From assembly GCA_943329845.2 (NCBI GenBank), contig CALQFM020000005.1, positions 1 to 64,000 on the forward strand: DNA of 64,000 nucleotides, read 5' to 3'. Below, piece by piece: positions 29,786-39,951 of the stretch; position 1 is the first letter of the stretch, and each line of letters starts with the position of its first letter. The notes beneath the pieces are model-generated. The model saw only the letters and a program-made list of their open reading frames with translations, was not told the origin of the DNA and did no database searches. This DNA comes from Candidatus Kuenenia stuttgartensis (GTDB lineage: Bacteria > Pseudomonadota > Alphaproteobacteria > SMXS01). The translations under genes and the position numbers were made by a program.

Positions 29786-30256
29786 ATGACCGATCCCGCC
29801 GTGCATTTCGACGCGGTGCTGCATCCGCACCGGTCGCTCAGCCGCAAGGGCTTCCTGATCGTGATGATCATGGTGGGCGCGATCAGCTTCGCCGGCGGCA
29901 TGGTGTTCCTGCTGATGGGCGCGTGGCCCATATTCGGCTTCTTCGGACTGGATGCGGCGATCATCTATGTCGCGTTCCGCGTCAATTTCCGCGATGGCGA
30001 GCGTTACGAACGGGTCTGCCTCGGCGACGACGGCCTCGAGGTGCTGCAGGTGGCGCCTGGCGGCGCCGAGACGCGCACATCATTCCAGCCTTACTGGACC
30101 CGCGTGCTGGTGGATGAGGAAGGCTGCCTGGTGCTGCGGTCCCATGGCAAGTCCATGGAGCTGGGATGCTTCCTGGTCGAGCATGAGAAGGAAAGCTTCC
30201 GCGCGGCTCTCGATACCGCCTTACGGGCGTTCAAGGCTCCGCGGTTCGCCGGCTAA
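29786..30256 (+). CDS. DUF2244 family membrane protein
   Basis: This 156-residue integral membrane protein has two adjacent helices (FLIVMIMVGAISFAGGMVFL and WPIFGFFGLDAAIIYVAF) followed by a soluble domain with YERVCLGDDGLEVLQVAPGG and SHGKSMELGCFLVEHEKESF. This matches the DUF2244 pattern seen with nth and cytochrome genes in Alphaproteobacteria. Function is unknown. Its 3' end overlaps the 3' end of dapB by four bases. Confidence 0.85.
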   Translation: MTDPAVHFDAVLHPHRSLSRKGFLIVMIMVGAISFAGGMVFLLMGAWPIFGFFGLDAAIIYVAFRVNFRDGERYERVCLGDDGLEVLQVAPGGAETRTSFQPYWTRVLVDEEGCLVLRSHGKSMELGCFLVEHEKESFRAALDTALRAFKAPRFAG

Positions 30257-31059
30257 AGCTTCAGCACATCCTGCATCGTGTAGAACCCGGGCGGCTTGCC
30301 CGCCGTCCACAGCGCCGCGTGCACCGCGCCGCGGGCGAAGATGATGCGGTCGCCGGCCTTGTGGGTCAGCTCGATGCGTTCGTCGTCGGCCGCGAAGACC
30401 ACCGTGTGGTCGCCCGCCACGTTGCCGCCGCGCAGCACCGCGAAGCCGATGTCGCCGCGCTTGCGCGCGCCGGTGATCCCGTCGCGGCCGCGGTCGGCCA
30501 CCTCTTCCAGTGCAACACCGCGCCCCTCCGCTGCCGCGCGCCCCAGCGCCAGCGCGGTGCCCGAGGGCGCGTCCACCTTGTGGCGGTGGTGCATCTCGAC
30601 GATCTCGATGTCGAAGCTGTCGTCGAGCACCTCGGCGAGGCGCCTGGTCAACGCGATGCTCAGGTTGACGCCGAGCGAGAAATTGGCCGCCTGAACGACG
30701 ACGGCATGCCTGCCGGCCTCGGTGATCGCGGCCTGCTGATCCGGTTCCAGGCCCGTGGTGCCGACCACATAGGCGGTGCCGGTCTCGGCGGCGATGCGGG
30801 CGTTCTCCACGGTGACCCTGGGAATGGTGAAGTCGATGATCACGTCCGCCTTCCCGAACAGCGCCCGAACGTCGTCGGTGAGCGCGACGCCGAGCGGCTC
30901 GATGCCGGCCAGCGTGCCCAGGTCCTTGCCCATGTCCGGATTGCCGGGCGCGTCGACGGCGCCGATGACTGCCGCGCCCTTCGCTTCGGTCACCGCGCGC
31001 ACCAGCGCCCGGCCCATGCGGCCCGCGCCACCCAGGATGCCCACTGCAAGATCGCTCAT
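30253..31059 (-). CDS. dapB: 4-hydroxy-tetrahydrodipicolinate reductase DapB
   Basis: This 268-residue NAD(P)H-dependent enzyme acts in lysine and diaminopimelate synthesis. The Rossmann loop is VGILGGAGRMGRALVRAV at the N-terminus, with the family motif EMHHRHKVDAPSGTALALG near residue 155. The start MSDLAVG is chosen because upstream in-frame sequence runs into a palindromic repeat. It is downstream of dnaJ on the same strand but separated by the repeat at 31082 and a hairpin at 31171. Confidence 0.96.
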   Translation of the reverse strand: MSDLAVGILGGAGRMGRALVRAVTEAKGAAVIGAVDAPGNPDMGKDLGTLAGIEPLGVALTDDVRALFGKADVIIDFTIPRVTVENARIAAETGTAYVVGTTGLEPDQQAAITEAGRHAVVVQAANFSLGVNLSIALTRRLAEVLDDSFDIEIVEMHHRHKVDAPSGTALALGRAAAEGRGVALEEVADRGRDGITGARKRGDIGFAVLRGGNVAGDHTVVFAADDERIELTHKAGDRIIFARGAVHAALWTAGKPPGFYTMQDVLKL

Positions 31060-31081
31060 CTCACCTGCTCCCAACCCAGCT

Positions 31082-31161
31082 GTCATCCCGGCGAAAGCCG
31101 GGACCCAGTCCTGCAACCACCGCGCCCTATGAAGCTGGGTCCCGGCTTTCGCCGGGATGAC
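31082..31161. repeat. palindromic repeat pair C (dnaJ-dapB space)
   Basis: Two 27-bp arms (31082-31108 and 31135-31161), each starting GTCATCCCGGCGAAAGCCGG read inward, are perfect inverted copies separated by 26 bases. Each arm is itself a small hairpin (CCCGGC...GCCGGG). It is the best-preserved copy of the family also found at 9127 and 35002. Confidence 0.9.
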
Positions 31162-31170
31162 AAGGAAAGG

Positions 31171-31198
31171 AAACGGCGGGAGAACCCCGCCGCCGTTT
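31171..31198 (-). terminator. possible terminator hairpin after dnaJ
   Basis: AAACGGCGG pairs with CCGCCGTTT across a ten-base loop, just past the dnaJ stop on the minus strand. The following sequence (CCTTTCCTT) is pyrimidine-rich but not a clean T-run, so activity is uncertain. Confidence 0.45.
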
Positions 31199-31224
31199 AG
31201 CACGAAAAAGAAAGTGGCCGAACC

Positions 31225-32367
31225 CTAATCCTTGATCAGGTCGTCCCAGAACTCCTTCGCGCGGGCGAAGAAGCCTTCGGATTCGGGGCTGGACTTGCCG
31301 CCGCCGGCGGCCTCGAACTCGCGCAGCAGGCGCTCCTGCTCCTTGGTCAGGTTGACCGGCGTCTCCACGCCCACATGCACGAACAGGTCGCCGATGCCGC
31401 CGCGCTGCAGCCGGGGCATGCCCTTGCCGCGCAGGCGGAACTGGCGGCCGGTCTGGGTGCCCTCGGGGATGGTGACCTTGGCCTTCTTGCCGTCGATGGT
31501 CGGCACCTCGATGGAGCCGCCCAGCGCCGCGGTGGTCATGGGGATCGGCACGCTCATGTGCAGGTCCATGCCCTCGCGCTCGAAGATGCCGTGCGGTTTC
31601 ACCGACAGGAAGATGTAGAGGTCGCCGGCCGGGCCGCCGCGCGTGCCGGCCTCGCCCTCGCCGGACAGGCGGATGCGGGTACCGTTCTCGACGCCCACCG
31701 GAATGGCGACAGACAGGGTCTTGTCGCGGGTCACGTGGCCGGCGCCATGGCATGACGCGCATGGATCGCTCACCGTCTGGCCGGCGCCGTGACAGGTCGG
31801 GCAGGTCCGCTCGACGGTGAAGAAGCCCTGCTGGGCGCGCACCTTGCCCATGCCGCGGCAGGTCGGGCAGTCGACCGGCTTGGAGCCGGGCGCCGCGCCG
31901 GTGCCGCCGCACGGCTCGCAGGCGACCGAGGTGTTGACGTTGATCTCGGCCTGCTTGCCGGAGAAGGCCTCCTCCAGGGTCACCGCATAGTCGTAGCGCA
32001 TGTCGGCGCCGCGTTGCGGGCCGCCGCGGCGCTGGCCGCCACGCTGGCCGAAGGCGCTGCCGAACAGGTCCTCGAAGATGTCGCTGAACGACCCGTTGAA
32101 ATTGAAGTCGAAACCGCCGCCACCGGGCCGTCCGCCACCGTTCTCGAAGGCGGCATGGCCGAACTGGTTGTACGCGGCACGCTTCTGCGGGTCCTTCAGG
32201 ACCTCGTAGGCCTCGTTGATGTCCTTGAACTTGCGTTCGGCGTCGCCGTCGCCGGGGTGGCGGTCGGGATGGCACTCCATGGCCTTGGCGCGGAACGCCT
32301 TCTTGATCTCGCCATCATCCGCCTCACGGCTGATGCCGAGCATCTCGTAGTAACAAACCTTCGCCAT
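31225..32367 (-). CDS. dnaJ: chaperone protein DnaJ
   Basis: This 380-residue type I Hsp40 co-chaperone has a J domain (residues 1-70) with [20 protein letters not shown], a Gly/Phe-rich linker ([16 protein letters not shown]), four CxxCxGxG zinc repeats ([32 protein letters not shown]) and the C-terminal substrate domains. The start is [11 protein letters not shown] at 32367; ten more residues upstream would be unconserved. It follows dnaK by 69 bases containing a perfect hairpin. Confidence 0.97.
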   Translation of the reverse strand: MAKVCYYEMLGISREADDGEIKKAFRAKAMECHPDRHPGDGDAERKFKDINEAYEVLKDPQKRAAYNQFGHAAFENGGGRPGGGGFDFNFNGSFSDIFEDLFGSAFGQRGGQRRGGPQRGADMRYDYAVTLEEAFSGKQAEINVNTSVACEPCGGTGAAPGSKPVDCPTCRGMGKVRAQQGFFTVERTCPTCHGAGQTVSDPCASCHGAGHVTRDKTLSVAIPVGVENGTRIRLSGEGEAGTRGGPAGDLYIFLSVKPHGIFEREGMDLHMSVPIPMTTAALGGSIEVPTIDGKKAKVTIPEGTQTGRQFRLRGKGMPRLQRGGIGDLFVHVGVETPVNLTKEQERLLREFEAAGGGKSSPESEGFFARAKEFWDDLIKD

Positions 32368-32397
32368 CTGTGCGTCCCTGGGAAGCCCTCGAAACAA

Positions 32398-32424
32398 CGG
32401 GCGGCAGGGGTCGCCTGCCGCCCG
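32398..32424 (-). repeat. perfect hairpin between dnaK and dnaJ
   Basis: CGGGCGGCAGG and CCTGCCGCCCG form an 11-bp perfect stem with a five-base loop between the dnaK stop and the dnaJ start. There is no T-run after it on the minus strand. It may be a partial terminator or RNA-stabilising hairpin that sets the dnaK:dnaJ ratio. Confidence 0.7.
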
Positions 32425-32436
32425 GTTACTGTCGCG

Positions 32437-34368
<1,932 letters not shown>

Positions 34369-34463
34369 CTCGTTGTTCTCCTCTTTTTCCTTGTGGCGGA
34401 CCGGGGCAGCCACGTCGTGCACCGCGCCGGCCCCCTCGGGAGCCTCGAATTTTGGTTCGGCCG

Positions 34464-34493
34464 TTATATAGTGAGGCGGTTTTTGGCCTACAA
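34464..34493 (-). promoter_or_regulatory. candidate dnaK promoter
   Basis: On the minus strand TTGTAG (34493-34488) and TATATA (within 34471-34464) are spaced by about 16-17 bases, 95 bases upstream of the dnaK ATG. The -10-like CTATATAA resembles RpoH-type promoters of Alphaproteobacteria, but the -35 lacks the CTTGAA form. No CIRCE element was found here. Confidence 0.4.
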
Positions 34494-34554
34494 CCACTGA
34501 TGACTCGAAATTCGTGAATCTTCCAAATGCCTTGAATCCCGCCGGAGAGCGCCC

Positions 34555-34992
34555 ATGACCGACGCGGACACGATCATCGCGCGCCTCGGGCTGCTGCCGC
34601 ATCCGGAAGGCGGCCACTACCGCGAGATTCACCGCGCCGCTGGCGAGGGCCGCAGCCCGGCCACCGCGATCTACTATCTGCTGCGCGCGGGCGAGCGGTC
34701 GCACTGGCACCGCATCGACGCCACCGAGATCTGGCACTGGTACGCTGGCGCGCCGCTGCTGCTGTCGGTGTCGGCGGACGGTGAGGCGGTGGCCCGCCAC
34801 ATCCTCGGCAACCAGCTCGACCTGGGCCAGCTTCCCCAGGCCATCGTCCCGCCACACGCCTGGCAGGCGGCCGAAAGCCAGGGACACTGGTCGCTGACGG
34901 GCTGCACGGTGGCGCCCGGTTTCGAGTTCTCGGGTTTCGAGATGGCACCCGAGGGTTGGCGGCCGGGACAGGCGAAAGTTATTGAAAAATAA
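34555..34992 (+). CDS. cupin domain protein (DUF985)
   Basis: This 145-residue cytoplasmic protein has the DUF985 cupin pattern. It opens [18 protein letters not shown], has [17 protein letters not shown] with candidate metal-binding histidines and glutamate, and closes [16 protein letters not shown]. The reaction is unknown; the family includes sugar-isomerase-like cupins. It diverges from dnaK and converges with pyrE across repeat D. GGAGAG precedes the ATG. Confidence 0.9.
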   Translation: MTDADTIIARLGLLPHPEGGHYREIHRAAGEGRSPATAIYYLLRAGERSHWHRIDATEIWHWYAGAPLLLSVSADGEAVARHILGNQLDLGQLPQAIVPPHAWQAAESQGHWSLTGCTVAPGFEFSGFEMAPEGWRPGQAKVIEK

Positions 34993-35001
34993 CTAATAAT
35001 T

Positions 35002-35103
35002 GTCATCCCGGCGAAGGCCGGGACCCAGCCCTATCTTGCGAAAGACCAGCGCGCAGCGTGCAACAACTCGCCAGGTCTGGATCCCGGCCTTCGCCGGGAT
35101 GAC
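35002..35103. repeat. palindromic repeat pair D (convergent cupin/pyrE space)
   Basis: Arms at 35002-35028 and 35077-35103, each beginning GTCATCCCGGCGAAGGCCGG inward, are inverted with one mismatch and separated by 48 bases. The arms differ from those at 31082 by only a base or two, showing a mobile or homogenised family. Confidence 0.9.
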
Positions 35104-35123
35104 GGCTGGGGTGGGGCGCGTAC

Positions 35124-35705
35124 CTACCCCTTCAGGAACGTCTCGGCCCTGAACACCGACAGCAGTTCCAGCCCTTCCTTCGCCAGTTCCTCTGCGGCGC
35201 CTTCCTGCCGGTCGACGATGGTCAGCACCTTCGACACCTCGGCGCCCATCTCGCGCATGGTGCGCACCGCCTTCATCACCGAGCCGCCGGTGGTGGTGAC
35301 GTCCTCTATCATCAGCACTTTCGCGCCCTTCAGCGCGTCGTCGGACGGCAGGCCTTCGATGGGCAGGCGGGTGCCGTGCTCCTTGGGCTGCTTGCGCACG
35401 ATCAGGCAGGGCACCGGCGCGCCGGCCAGCCAGCTCGCCATGGTGGCGCAGGCCAGCGGCGGCACCGCGCCCAACTCCAGCCCGGCGATGAAGTCGGGCT
35501 TCTCCCGCTTCAGCACCTCGACGAAGGCGGCGGCGATCAGCGCCGAACCTTCCGGGTCCAGCATGGTCGGCTTCATGTTGAAGTAGAAATTGCTCTCGCG
35601 CCCCGACGCCAGCCTGATGATCTTGCCCATGCCGAACGACTTGGCGCGGATGATCTCGGCAAGGCGCGCCGGGTTGGGCGCAAGGATGCTGGCGGCGTCG
35701 GACAT
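35124..35705 (-). CDS. pyrE: orotate phosphoribosyltransferase PyrE
   Basis: This 193-residue enzyme makes orotidine 5'-phosphate from orotate and PRPP in pyrimidine synthesis. The PRPP-binding loop is VLMIEDVTTTGGSVMKAVRT near residue 115, with the N-terminal SGRESNFYFNMKPTML. Length is typical of the alphaproteobacterial form. No other pyr gene lies nearby. Confidence 0.95.
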   Translation of the reverse strand: MSDAASILAPNPARLAEIIRAKSFGMGKIIRLASGRESNFYFNMKPTMLDPEGSALIAAAFVEVLKREKPDFIAGLELGAVPPLACATMASWLAGAPVPCLIVRKQPKEHGTRLPIEGLPSDDALKGAKVLMIEDVTTTGGSVMKAVRTMREMGAEVSKVLTIVDRQEGAAEELAKEGLELLSVFRAETFLKG

Positions 35706-35777
35706 GGCGAACCTCGGGCTGGGGAAGGTAACCGGGTTTATCAGGCGCGATCGGGGACGGCAAGGAGGTGCGCCTAG

Positions 35778-36209
35778 CTACTCTTCGTCTGTCCAATAAA
35801 TCCCGTCGACCTTCCCGCTCTCACGCAGAATGTCCTCGATCGCCTGTTTGAGGGCAGCTGTGCGTTCGGCAATGTCGATCCGGCGAAACCAACGCCAGAT
35901 GATTGGCTTGTCCGGCCTGACGAAGCATTGCAAACCGTAATCGCCGTGGTCGTCAAAGCCGTACTGGCAGCCGATCCACTGGTTGTAGCCATGGATCTTT
36001 TTCAAGTTCACATACCAACCCCAATCTTCCTTGCCCACGTAGTCGACCGGAAAGCCTTTGGAAGGAAGCCGTTCCTCAAGGAGTGCTGCAACGAAACGGC
36101 CGCCATGTTCGATCATGGCACCTTCCTCCGATACGTCGAGATGAGCGAGTTCGGGAGCGAGAACCTCTGGGTCGAAGAGGGCCTTCGACTGAAAACGAAT
36201 CCAGCGCAT
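35778..36209 (-). CDS. conserved hypothetical protein (orphan, unknown function)
   Basis: I do not recognise a named family. This 143-residue soluble protein has a W/Y/G-rich centre (DYVGKEDWGWYVNL, then IGCQYGFDDHGDYGLQCFV) followed by RPDKPIIWRWFRRID. Similar small proteins accompany contact-toxin or SMI1-like immunity loci in other bacteria, but no toxin is present here. The start MRWIRFQSK at 36209 is preferred to 36257. Its composition looks less GC-rich than its neighbours, a possible sign of transfer. Confidence 0.7.
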   Translation of the reverse strand: MRWIRFQSKALFDPEVLAPELAHLDVSEEGAMIEHGGRFVAALLEERLPSKGFPVDYVGKEDWGWYVNLKKIHGYNQWIGCQYGFDDHGDYGLQCFVRPDKPIIWRWFRRIDIAERTAALKQAIEDILRESGKVDGIYWTDEE

Positions 36210-36270
36210 GAAAATCCCCGACGCTGCCGCGAACATTGCGGCCACAGAATGCCACAATCTCGCGCCTAGG

Positions 36271-36867
36271 TCAGCGTTTCTTCAAATTCTCCAGTGTTTC
36301 GAACAGCTTAGGCATATCCGCCCGCGTCACGTGCCGGTGGTTGAACTCGCCTGCCCCGGCGATTCCATCCGGGTTCTCCACCCAGACCGTCTCGGTGATG
36401 GGCACGAACTTGTCCAGCATCCGGTTGACGCCGATGTTGCGCGGCCTCGTCTGGTGGGTCAGGCGGTTCATGTCGCAGGCCTCGCAATACATGGCGATGC
36501 GGTGCGGATAGAGCGCGGTCGAGATGCCGGTCTTGCGGGCGAGCGGGTTGGTCAGGTGCCAGTGGGAGAAGTTGCTGTCCGGCGCGTAGCGATTCAGCAG
36601 GGTGTAGCCCACGAACGTCTCGTCGAGGGTGATGGCGAACGCCATGGAGCGCTGGTCCGGGTCGCCGGTGCGCAGGGCCCGGCGGAAACGGGCGCGCGTG
36701 TCGTCCTCGGTGCCCAGGCGGGCCCTGTCGATGCCGAGGAACGCCAGATAGTCGTCGCCGCTGTCGTACCAGTAGCGCACGACGGCCTCGATATCGTCTT
36801 CGATGAGGTCACGGAAGGCGGCATGGCCGGCGGCGATGGTCTCGCCCCCGTACCGCGCCGGGCTCAC
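36271..36867 (-). CDS. GNAT-like N-acetyltransferase
   Basis: This 198-residue protein has the general acetyltransferase order: FRDLIEDDIEAVVRYWYDSG, central strand FAITLDETFVGYTLLNRY, and SNFSHWHLTNPLARKTGIST, where a GNAT acetyl-CoA loop would sit. A conventional Q/RxxGxG/A motif is absent (LARKTGIST in its place), so activity is uncertain. The GTG start overlaps the grpE stop as GTGA, so it is translationally coupled to the chaperone gene. Confidence 0.6.
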   Translation of the reverse strand: MSPARYGGETIAAGHAAFRDLIEDDIEAVVRYWYDSGDDYLAFLGIDRARLGTEDDTRARFRRALRTGDPDQRSMAFAITLDETFVGYTLLNRYAPDSNFSHWHLTNPLARKTGISTALYPHRIAMYCEACDMNRLTHQTRPRNIGVNRMLDKFVPITETVWVENPDGIAGAGEFNHRHVTRADMPKLFETLENLKKR

Positions 36868-37430
36868 TTCCCCGCGTCGGCTTTCGCCGGCGCCTTGGTC
36901 ACGCCGACCATGGCGGGGCGCAGCAGCCGGTCGCCCAGGGTGTAGCCCACCTGCAGCACCTGGTTGACAGTGCCGTGGGGCTGGTCGGCGTCCTCCACCT
37001 CGAACATGGCCTGGTGCAGGTTATGGTCGAACTTCTCGCCGTGCGGGCGCACTTCCTTGACGCCGTGGCGCTGCAGCACGTTGGCGACCTCGCGGCCGGT
37101 GAGTTGGACGCCCTCGACAAAGCTGCCGAACTTGTCGTCCTTGTCGGCGCCCTCGGGCAGCGCGTCGAGCGCCCGGCCCAGATTGTCGGCCACCGCCAGC
37201 ATGTCGCGGGCGAAACCGGCGATCGAGTACTTGCGGGCATCCTCCACGTCCTTCTGGGCGCGGCGGCGCACGTTCTCGGCCTCGGCCACGGCGCGCAGCA
37301 TCTTGTCCTTCAGGTCGGCGATCTCGGCTTGCGCCAGCGCCAGGCGCGCCTCCAGATCGACGGCCTCGCTGGGATCGGCGCCACCGGTTTCCTGGCCAGA
37401 TTCGGGAGTGTCTTGTTCGTCGTTCATCAT
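36864..37430 (-). CDS. grpE: nucleotide exchange factor GrpE
   Basis: This 188-residue protein drives ADP release from DnaK. The acidic N-terminus and long coiled coil (LEARLALAQAEIADLKDKML) lead to the GrpE core ENVRRRAQKDVEDARKYSIA, ending with the beta domain NQVLQVGYTLGDRLLRPAMV. Its ribosome site and start are duplicated just upstream (37416-37485), creating a 12-codon minicistron before it. It is downstream of hrcA in the heat-shock operon. Confidence 0.96.
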   Translation of the reverse strand: MMNDEQDTPESGQETGGADPSEAVDLEARLALAQAEIADLKDKMLRAVAEAENVRRRAQKDVEDARKYSIAGFARDMLAVADNLGRALDALPEGADKDDKFGSFVEGVQLTGREVANVLQRHGVKEVRPHGEKFDHNLHQAMFEVEDADQPHGTVNQVLQVGYTLGDRLLRPAMVGVTKAPAKADAGK

Positions 37431-37485
37431 GTCCTCAACTCAGAAGCCGGTTCGTCGTTCATCATGTCCTCAACTCAGAAGCCGG
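37416..37485. repeat. 35-bp perfect tandem duplication at the hrcA/grpE junction
   Basis: The 35-base unit at 37416-37450 is repeated exactly at 37451-37485. It contains the last codons of hrcA, a GAGGAC ribosome site and the first codons of grpE. The duplication restores the hrcA end but gives two grpE-like starts, at 37465 and 37430. Perfect identity points to a recent slippage event. Confidence 0.95.
37427..37465 (-). CDS. minicistron MMNDEPASELRT created by the duplication
   Basis: From the duplicated upstream start, ATG at 37465 begins 12 codons (MMNDEPASELRT) and stops at a TGA (37429-37427) that overlaps the true grpE ATG in the ATGA manner. Ribosomes ending here could re-initiate on grpE. 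It is probably incidental but should be translated because it carries the same ribosome site as grpE. Confidence 0.45.
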   Translation of the reverse strand: MMNDEPASELRT

Positions 37486-38507
37486 CCCACGACGCGGGCG
37501 GTGTAATCGACCATCGGCACGATACGGGCATAGTTGATCCGGGTCGGACCGATAACGCCCAGGATGCCGATGACGTTTCGTTGCTCGTTGGCGTAGGGGG
37601 CCAGAATCAGCGACGAGCCCGACAGGCTGAACAGCTGGTTTTCCGAGCCGATGAAGACGCGAACGCCCTCGGCTTCCTTCGCCAGGTCCAGCAAATGGAT
37701 GAACTCGCGCTTGTTTTCAAGGTCTTCCAGCAGCCGGCGGATGCGCTCCAGATCCTCGGCCGCCTCCAGGTTCTCCAGCAGGTGGCTCTGGCCGCGCACG
37801 ATCAGCGTCTGGTTGCCTTCGGTCGGGCCGGTCCAGATCGCGAGGCCGTCCTCGACCACCTTGCTTGACAGCGCGTCGAGCTGGGCCTGGTGCTCGGTCA
37901 ACTCGCTCAGGATGAAGGCCTTCGCCTCGTCCAGCGTCTTGCCGGTCATGCGCGCGTTCAGATAGTTGCCGGCGCGCTGCAGCGTCGACGGCATCATGTC
38001 GGCGGGCACCTCCATGATGCGGTTCTCCACCTGGCCGTCCTCGGTCACCAGCACGGCGAGCGCGCGGCCCGGGTTCAGGCTGACGAACTCGATGTGCCTT
38101 ATCGCCACGTTCAGCTTGGGCGCGATCACCAGACCGGCCGCGTGCGACAGGCCCGACAGCATCGCCGACGCCTGCTGCAGCACGCCGTCGATGGTCTGGC
38201 CGCCCGCGCCCATGCGGCCCTGGATGGCGTTGCGCTCGTCGTTACTCAAATTGCCGAATTCCAGCAGGCCGTCGACGAAGATGCGCAGGCCGCGCTCGGT
38301 CGGCAGCCGCCCGGCCGAGGTATGCGGCGCATAGAGGAGTCCTGCATCCTCCAGGTCGGCCATGACGTTGCGGATGCTGGCCGAGGACAGGTTCAGGCCC
38401 AGCCGCTGGACGAGGGTGCGCGAGCCCACCGGCTCGCCGGTTTCCAGGTAGGCCTCGACAATGCCGCGCATGATCTTGCGCGTGCGTTCGTTCAGTTCCT
38501 CGATCAT
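37470..38507 (-). CDS. hrcA: heat-inducible transcription repressor HrcA
   Basis: This 345-residue repressor binds CIRCE elements upstream of chaperone genes. It starts MIEELNERTRKIMRGIVEAY with an N-terminal winged helix (SSASIRNVMADLEDAGLLYA) and the core signatures HTSAGRLPTERGLRIFVDGL. The start at 38507 is chosen; 28 further residues to 38591 would overlap the rph promoter region. No CIRCE inverted repeat was found near dnaK, grpE or dnaJ, so the target operon, perhaps groESL, lies elsewhere. Confidence 0.95.
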   Translation of the reverse strand: MIEELNERTRKIMRGIVEAYLETGEPVGSRTLVQRLGLNLSSASIRNVMADLEDAGLLYAPHTSAGRLPTERGLRIFVDGLLEFGNLSNDERNAIQGRMGAGGQTIDGVLQQASAMLSGLSHAAGLVIAPKLNVAIRHIEFVSLNPGRALAVLVTEDGQVENRIMEVPADMMPSTLQRAGNYLNARMTGKTLDEAKAFILSELTEHQAQLDALSSKVVEDGLAIWTGPTEGNQTLIVRGQSHLLENLEAAEDLERIRRLLEDLENKREFIHLLDLAKEAEGVRVFIGSENQLFSLSGSSLILAPYANEQRNVIGILGVIGPTRINYARIVPMVDYTARVVGRLLS

Positions 38508-38632
38508 GACCCGACTATGTAGGCAAACCGCCCCGCGGTTCAACGTGAAGCGGACGCGGCGGGTCGTCGCGCTGGACGCGGCGGGAGACACGGACTAGAA
38601 CGCTGCCACCATTCCTTGCGGGAAAACCCATC

Positions 38633-39352
38633 ATGCGCCCATCCGGCCGATCCCCCGACCAGCTCCGTCCGATCTCGCTGGAAACCGGCTTCTCCGCCTA
38701 TGCGGAAGGCTCGTGCCTGGCGCGCTTCGGCGGCACCCACGTGCTGTGCACCGCCTCGCTCGACGAAGGCGTGCCCGGCTTCCTGCGCGGCAAGGGCAGC
38801 GGGTGGGTGACGGCGGAATACGGCATGTTGCCGCGCTCGACCCACACGCGCAGCTCGCGCGAAGCGGCGCGCGGCAAGCAGACCGGCCGCACCCAGGAAA
38901 TCCAGCGCCTGATCGGCCGGAGCTTGCGCGCAGTCACCAACATGAAGGCGTTCGGCGAGCGCCAGATCGTCATCGACTGCGACGTGATCCAGGCCGACGG
39001 CGGCACCCGCACCGCGTCGATCACCGGCGGCTACGTGGCGCTCTACCTGTGCTTCAAGAAGATGCAGGACCAGGGCCTGATCGAGAACATCCCGCTGACC
39101 AGCCAGGTCGCCGCGGTGTCCTGCGGTATCTTCAACGGCCAGCCGGTGCTCGACCTGGACTATCTGGAGGATTCCAAGGCCCAGGCCGACGCCAATTTCG
39201 TGCTGACCGGCGCGGGCGGCATCGTCGAGATCCAGGGCACCGCCGAGGACGAGCCATTCTCCGAGGCCGAATTCCTCCACCTGCTGTCGCTCGCCAAGGG
39301 CGGCATCGCCGATCTGGCCCGCATCCAGCGCCAGGCGCTCGGGATCGAGTGA
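38633..39352 (+). CDS. rph: ribonuclease PH
   Basis: This 239-residue phosphorolytic 3'-5' exoribonuclease trims tRNA 3' ends. The start is [20 protein letters not shown], followed by the active-site stretch [20 protein letters not shown] and [17 protein letters not shown]. It diverges from hrcA, the usual alphaproteobacterial rph/hrcA pairing. Its stop overlaps the rdgB start (TGATG). Confidence 0.97.
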   Translation: MRPSGRSPDQLRPISLETGFSAYAEGSCLARFGGTHVLCTASLDEGVPGFLRGKGSGWVTAEYGMLPRSTHTRSSREAARGKQTGRTQEIQRLIGRSLRAVTNMKAFGERQIVIDCDVIQADGGTRTASITGGYVALYLCFKKMQDQGLIENIPLTSQVAAVSCGIFNGQPVLDLDYLEDSKAQADANFVLTGAGGIVEIQGTAEDEPFSEAEFLHLLSLAKGGIADLARIQRQALGIE

Positions 39353-39951
39353 TGGCGCGGCGCTTTCCCGGCGGACGGCTGGTGGTCGCCACCCACAATC
39401 CGGGCAAGGTGCGCGAGATCAACGACCTGCTGCGTCCGTTCGACGTGGACGCGGTCTCGGCGGGAGAGCTCGGCCTGCCCGAGCCGGAAGAGACCGGCAC
39501 GACGTTCCGCGCCAACGCCGAGCTGAAGGCCCTGGCCGCCGCGGCCGCGTCGGGCCTGCCCGCGCTGGCCGACGATTCCGGCCTGTCGGTGGCGGAACTC
39601 GGCGGCGACCCGGGCATCTATTCGGCGCGCTGGGCCGGCGAGGCCAAGGATTTCGGCGTCGCCATGCGCAAGGTCCATGACCTGCTGCGGGAGGGCGGCA
39701 AGGACGGCAGCCGCGCCCATTTCACCTGCGCCCTGACCCTGGCCTGGCCCGACGGCCATGTGGAGACCTTCGAGGGCGAGATCCACGGCGACCTTGTCTG
39801 GCCGCCGCGCGGCGTGCACGGCTTCGGCTATGACCCCATCTTCCGGGCCGATGGCCACGACATCACCTTCGGCGAGATGGACCCCGACGAGAAGCACGCG
39901 ATCAGCCACCGCGCCGTGGCGTTCCGGCAGCTGATCGATGCGTGCTTCTGA
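39352..39951 (+). CDS. rdgB: RdgB/HAM1 non-canonical purine NTP pyrophosphatase
   Basis: This 199-residue enzyme hydrolyses ITP, dITP and XTP to monophosphates. Motifs are [20 protein letters not shown] at the N-terminus, [20 protein letters not shown], and [19 protein letters not shown]. It is coupled to rph upstream, and its last 14 bases overlap the hemW start in another frame. Confidence 0.96.
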   Translation: MARRFPGGRLVVATHNPGKVREINDLLRPFDVDAVSAGELGLPEPEETGTTFRANAELKALAAAAASGLPALADDSGLSVAELGGDPGIYSARWAGEAKDFGVAMRKVHDLLREGGKDGSRAHFTCALTLAWPDGHVETFEGEIHGDLVWPPRGVHGFGYDPIFRADGHDITFGEMDPDEKHAISHRAVAFRQLIDACF

